The notes below the pieces were generated by a model that did not search any database, had not been told where the DNA came from, and worked only from the letters and a program-made list of their open reading frames with translations. The position numbers and the translations under genes were made by a program. From NCBI GenBank assembly GCA_017429885.1, contig JAFROA010000192.1, positions 1 through 8,707 on the forward strand: a DNA stretch of 8,707 nt, given 5' to 3'. Positions 6,664 to 8,707 of this stretch are shown piece by piece. This DNA comes from Bacteroidales bacterium. GTDB taxonomy: Bacteria; Bacteroidota; Bacteroidia; Bacteroidales; UBA932. The number at the start of each line of letters is the position of its first letter. The stretch's first letter is position 1.

Positions 6664-7593
6664 CTATTTAGTCATAAGGTATTTCTCCACTTCCAGAGCG
6701 GCCTTGCATCCCGACGCGGCCGCTGTTATAGCCTGCCGGAAACTAGGATCCTGAACATCCCCGGCGGCGAAAACACCATCGACATTGGTCTTTGTAGACT
6801 TGCCTTCAGTGATAATGTAACCGTTCTCGTCTGTGTTTATGAACTCCTTGAACACATCAGAGTTGGGATGATGCCCTATAGCGAGGAAAAACCCGTCGAC
6901 TGTGATATCAAAAACCTTACCATCATTCCTTACAAGACGGACTCCAGTAACGCCGGAATCATCCCCGAGGACTTCTTGGGTGTTGCAATTCCACAAAACC
7001 TCGATATTGGGTGTGTTCTTCACTTTCTCCTGCATGGCCATAGAAGCCCTGAACACGTCCCTGCGCACGATCATATAGACTTTCTTGCAGATATTGGCGA
7101 GATAGGTCGCCTCCTCGCAAGCGGTGTCTCCGCCACCGACTACAGCGACATCTTTCTTCCTGTAGAAGAATCCGTCACAAGTGGCGCAAGCGCTCACACC
7201 CATGCCGCGGAACTTGCGCTCAGAAGGAAGCCCGAGGTACTTGGCGGCAGCACCAGTCGCTATGATCACAGCCTCGGCTACGATCTCAGTCTCCCCATCC
7301 ACCATGAGGCGGAAAGGCTTCCGCGAGAAATCAACGGAAGTGATTGTCCCTCTGCGGATATCAGCGCCAAACCTCAAAGCTTGATCCCTCATGTCACCCA
7401 TAAGCTGATTGGCGTCAACTCCCTGGGGGAAACCAGGAAAATTCTCGACCACTGTTGTGGTTGTGAGCTGGCCACCTGGCTCCATTCCCTCATATAAGAC
7501 AGGACTCAAACCAGCCCTGGAGGCGTAAATCGCGGCAGTGTAACCGGCTGGGCCACCTCCTATAATCAGACATCTGACACTTTCCATTTCCAT
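6664..7593 (-). CDS. trxB: Thioredoxin-disulfide reductase
   Basis: TrxB uses NADPH and FAD to reduce thioredoxin, keeping cytoplasmic thiols reduced. All landmarks of the low-molecular-weight enzyme are present. Counting from the ATG at 7593, these are the FAD-binding GGGPAG (12-17), the redox-active CATC (136-139) followed by DG, the NADPH-binding GGGDTA (153-158), the RRDVFR phosphate-binding segment (177-182), and the C-terminal FAD contact AAGDVQDPSFRQA (277-289). The length of 309 is normal. An upstream in-frame TTG at 7596 also opens the frame, but the adjacent ATG at 7593, or the ATG at 7587 giving MESVRCLIIGG, is more likely; the last fits family starts best. The usual histidine before the arginine pair is Val here. 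A TATCTTTG box lies just upstream. The phoH stop is 36 bases upstream and bamD follows after 4 bases. Confidence 0.96.
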   Translation of the reverse strand: MEMESVRCLIIGGGPAGYTAAIYASRAGLSPVLYEGMEPGGQLTTTTVVENFPGFPQGVDANQLMGDMRDQALRFGADIRRGTITSVDFSRKPFRLMVDGETEIVAEAVIIATGAAAKYLGLPSERKFRGMGVSACATCDGFFYRKKDVAVVGGGDTACEEATYLANICKKVYMIVRRDVFRASMAMQEKVKNTPNIEVLWNCNTQEVLGDDSGVTGVRLVRNDGKVFDITVDGFFLAIGHHPNSDVFKEFINTDENGYIITEGKSTKTNVDGVFAAGDVQDPSFRQAITAAASGCKAALEVEKYLMTK

Positions 7594-7609
7594 CAATTAT
7601 AACAACCTG

Positions 7610-7617
7610 CAAAGATA
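7610..7617 (-). promoter_or_regulatory. Possible internal promoter -7 box before trxB
   Basis: Read on the minus strand this is TATCTTTG followed by C, an exact match to the Bacteroidota -7 consensus TAnnTTTG. It lies in the phoH-trxB gap, 16 bases before the trxB ATG at 7593, so a transcript would have a leader of roughly 10 bases. No TTG is present at the expected -33 position (about 7637-7641), which lies in the last phoH codons. It may give trxB-bamD-rpoZ-recN some transcription independent of phoH, but the missing -33 element weakens the call. Confidence 0.4.
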
Positions 7618-7629
7618 GTCATAAATTCC

Positions 7630-8574
7630 TTACTCCGACTCATGTCTGTCAAAGGCTTTTACAATCTTTGTGACAAGCGGATGGCGGACGATATCCTCAT
7701 TGGAGAAGAATATGGTCTCTATCCCTTTGATATTCTTCAAAAGGCTTATTCCTTTCAACAACCCCGAGTCCTCTTTCCTGGGAAGGTCGACCTGGGTGGC
7801 GTCCCCTGTGACAATGAATTTGGCGTTTACACCCATTCTCGTCAAGAACATTTTCAGCTGGGAGACATTGGTGTTCTGCGCTTCATCGAGAATAACGCAG
7901 GCACGGTCGAGGGTACGGCCTCTCATATATGCGAGCGGAGCTATCTGGATTATACCCTCTTCCATGAAATCCTGCAGTCTCTTCGGTGGAATCATATCCC
8001 CGAGAGCGTCGTACAAAGGTTGGAGATAGGGGTCCAACTTGTCTTTCAGGTCTCCCGGAAGGAAACCGAGTCTCTCCCCTGCCTCAACGGCCGGGCGAGT
8101 CAGGATGATCCTTTTTATCTCCCTGTTTTTCAATGCTCTGACAGCCAACGCTATCGCCACATAAGTCTTTCCTGTTCCAGCCGGACCGACAGCGAAAACC
8201 AGGTCGTTATCGAAATAGGCCTTGACCATTTTCTTCTGGTTCTCATTCCTGGCCTTGATCGGCTTGCCGTCGGTCGTGTGGACAATTATGGCATCCCCCG
8301 TCGGTCTGAGCCTGTCCCGACTTCCATCCCCATCGAATATGTCCTCGACATCGAAGACAGTGAGGTTCATCTTGTGGTGGCGTCTGTGAACCAACTCGGA
8401 GAATTTTTGCTCAAACTCCTTGATGTCATCCTCCTTCCCTTCCAGATGGATCTCGTTTCCTCTGGCGACTGCCTTCAAGCCAGGGAAATAGGAAACGAAC
8501 TCCTCGAGGATCTTATTTCCGGCGCCGAATATCTCGACAGGATCAACCGCTTCAAGCGTGATAGTTCTCTTCAT
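7630..8574 (-). CDS. phoH: PhoH-family ATPase (PhoH-like/YbeZ type)
   Basis: PhoH-family proteins are cytoplasmic P-loop ATPases. The YbeZ/PhoH-L branch is linked to RNA metabolism and ribosome maturation, often with the endonuclease YbeY. This 314-residue protein has an N-terminal KH-like segment (about 1-70) of the branch. The ATPase domain follows, with Walker A GPAGTGKT (130-137), RPAVEAGERLGFLPGD (160-175), MRGRT (217-221), Walker B VILDEAQN (227-234), TGDATQVD (256-263) and VRHPLV (296-301). All expected catalytic residues are present and the length is typical. An in-frame TTG at 8577 immediately precedes ATG at 8574; I chose the ATG because it opens MKRTITLE directly. It lies 15 bases from the stop of the preceding partial gene. 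ybeY is not seen in this window. The exact cellular role in Bacteroidota is inferred from the family. Confidence 0.93.
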   Translation of the reverse strand: MKRTITLEAVDPVEIFGAGNKILEEFVSYFPGLKAVARGNEIHLEGKEDDIKEFEQKFSELVHRRHHKMNLTVFDVEDIFDGDGSRDRLRPTGDAIIVHTTDGKPIKARNENQKKMVKAYFDNDLVFAVGPAGTGKTYVAIALAVRALKNREIKRIILTRPAVEAGERLGFLPGDLKDKLDPYLQPLYDALGDMIPPKRLQDFMEEGIIQIAPLAYMRGRTLDRACVILDEAQNTNVSQLKMFLTRMGVNAKFIVTGDATQVDLPRKEDSGLLKGISLLKNIKGIETIFFSNEDIVRHPLVTKIVKAFDRHESE

Positions 8575-8589
8575 CAATACTATTATTTT

Positions 8590-8707
8590 TTAATCTTCTA
8601 TACCGGTCTGCGATTTCACCCTCAGGTATGACCTGACCATGTTATCATGATCCGCCGGCCTCTTCCAAAGCTCCTTCTTGTCAATGAAGTCCTTGACCGG
8701 AACCGTC
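8590..8707 (-). CDS. C-terminal end of an unidentified protein (cut by window end)
   Basis: A minus-strand frame is open from the window edge and ends at TAA (8592-8590). The fragment is 38 residues, beginning TVPVKDFIDKKELW and ending RVKSQTGIED. I do not recognise the family from this tail. It is charged and hydrophilic, with no membrane segment. It runs in the same direction as phoH and ends 15 bases before the phoH ATG, so it is probably the preceding gene of the same transcription unit. The reading is supported by the codon pattern, which resembles its neighbours, and by the fit to the compact spacing, but not by homology. Most of the gene lies outside the window. Confidence 0.6.
   Translation of the reverse strand, partial: TVPVKDFIDKKELWKRPADHDNMVRSYLRVKSQTGIED

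Noticed and set aside
6868..7497. Plus-strand open frame of 209 codons antisense to trxB
   Set aside because: trxB is certain on the other strand, with all catalytic motifs. The antisense translation has no family-like pattern.
7594..7596. TTG as the start of trxB, and the similar TTG at 8575-8577 for phoH
   Set aside because: In both cases an ATG is the very next codon and fits the family N-terminus, so the TTG adds nothing. Only the glycosyltransferase at 920 truly needs a TTG start.
7642..8631. Plus-strand open frame of 329 codons antisense to phoH
   Set aside because: It lies almost wholly opposite a fully motif-supported phoH, and its translation shows no recognisable domain. It is the kind of frame that biased codon use produces on the opposite strand.

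Overview
The window looks like chromosomal core DNA from a member of the Bacteroidota, most likely the order Bacteroidales. The best evidence is the omega-type RNA polymerase subunit, whose sequence closely follows the Bacteroidota Rpb6/omega pattern. The BamD and OmpH proteins are also of Bacteroidota type, starts lack clear Shine-Dalgarno sequences, and two TAnnTTTG -7 promoter boxes lie just upstream of genes. Base composition is roughly balanced by eye. I cannot name the genus. Gene density is very high: no intergenic gap exceeds about 40 bases, and I see no RNA genes, mobile elements, CRISPR arrays or large repeats.

Left half (1-3756, + strand). The window opens in the last third of pdxJ (pyridoxine 5'-phosphate synthase). 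A probable promoter overlaps the pdxJ end and leads into three tightly linked genes. The first is a membrane-anchored OmpH/Skp-family protein. The second is a family-4-type glycosyltransferase that starts with TTG one base after the ompH stop. The third is a secreted protein with two LysM domains and a type I periplasmic-binding-protein fold, whose ATG overlaps the glycosyltransferase stop. All three point to envelope work.

Right half (3745-8707, - strand). Read from right to left, there is the C-terminal end of an unidentified protein, then phoH, trxB (thioredoxin reductase), bamD (outer-membrane assembly lipoprotein), rpoZ (omega) and recN (DNA repair). Gaps are 4 to 36 bases, so this is probably a housekeeping operon with a possible internal promoter in front of trxB. 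recN meets the LysM gene tail to tail with a 12-base coding overlap.

Taken together, two convergent housekeeping units are present. The + unit concerns cell-envelope proteins and sugar transfer. The - unit mixes outer-membrane assembly, redox balance, RNA handling, transcription and recombination repair. The least understood piece is the glycosyltransferase/LysM pair. I did not find a clearly new defence or mobile system here.
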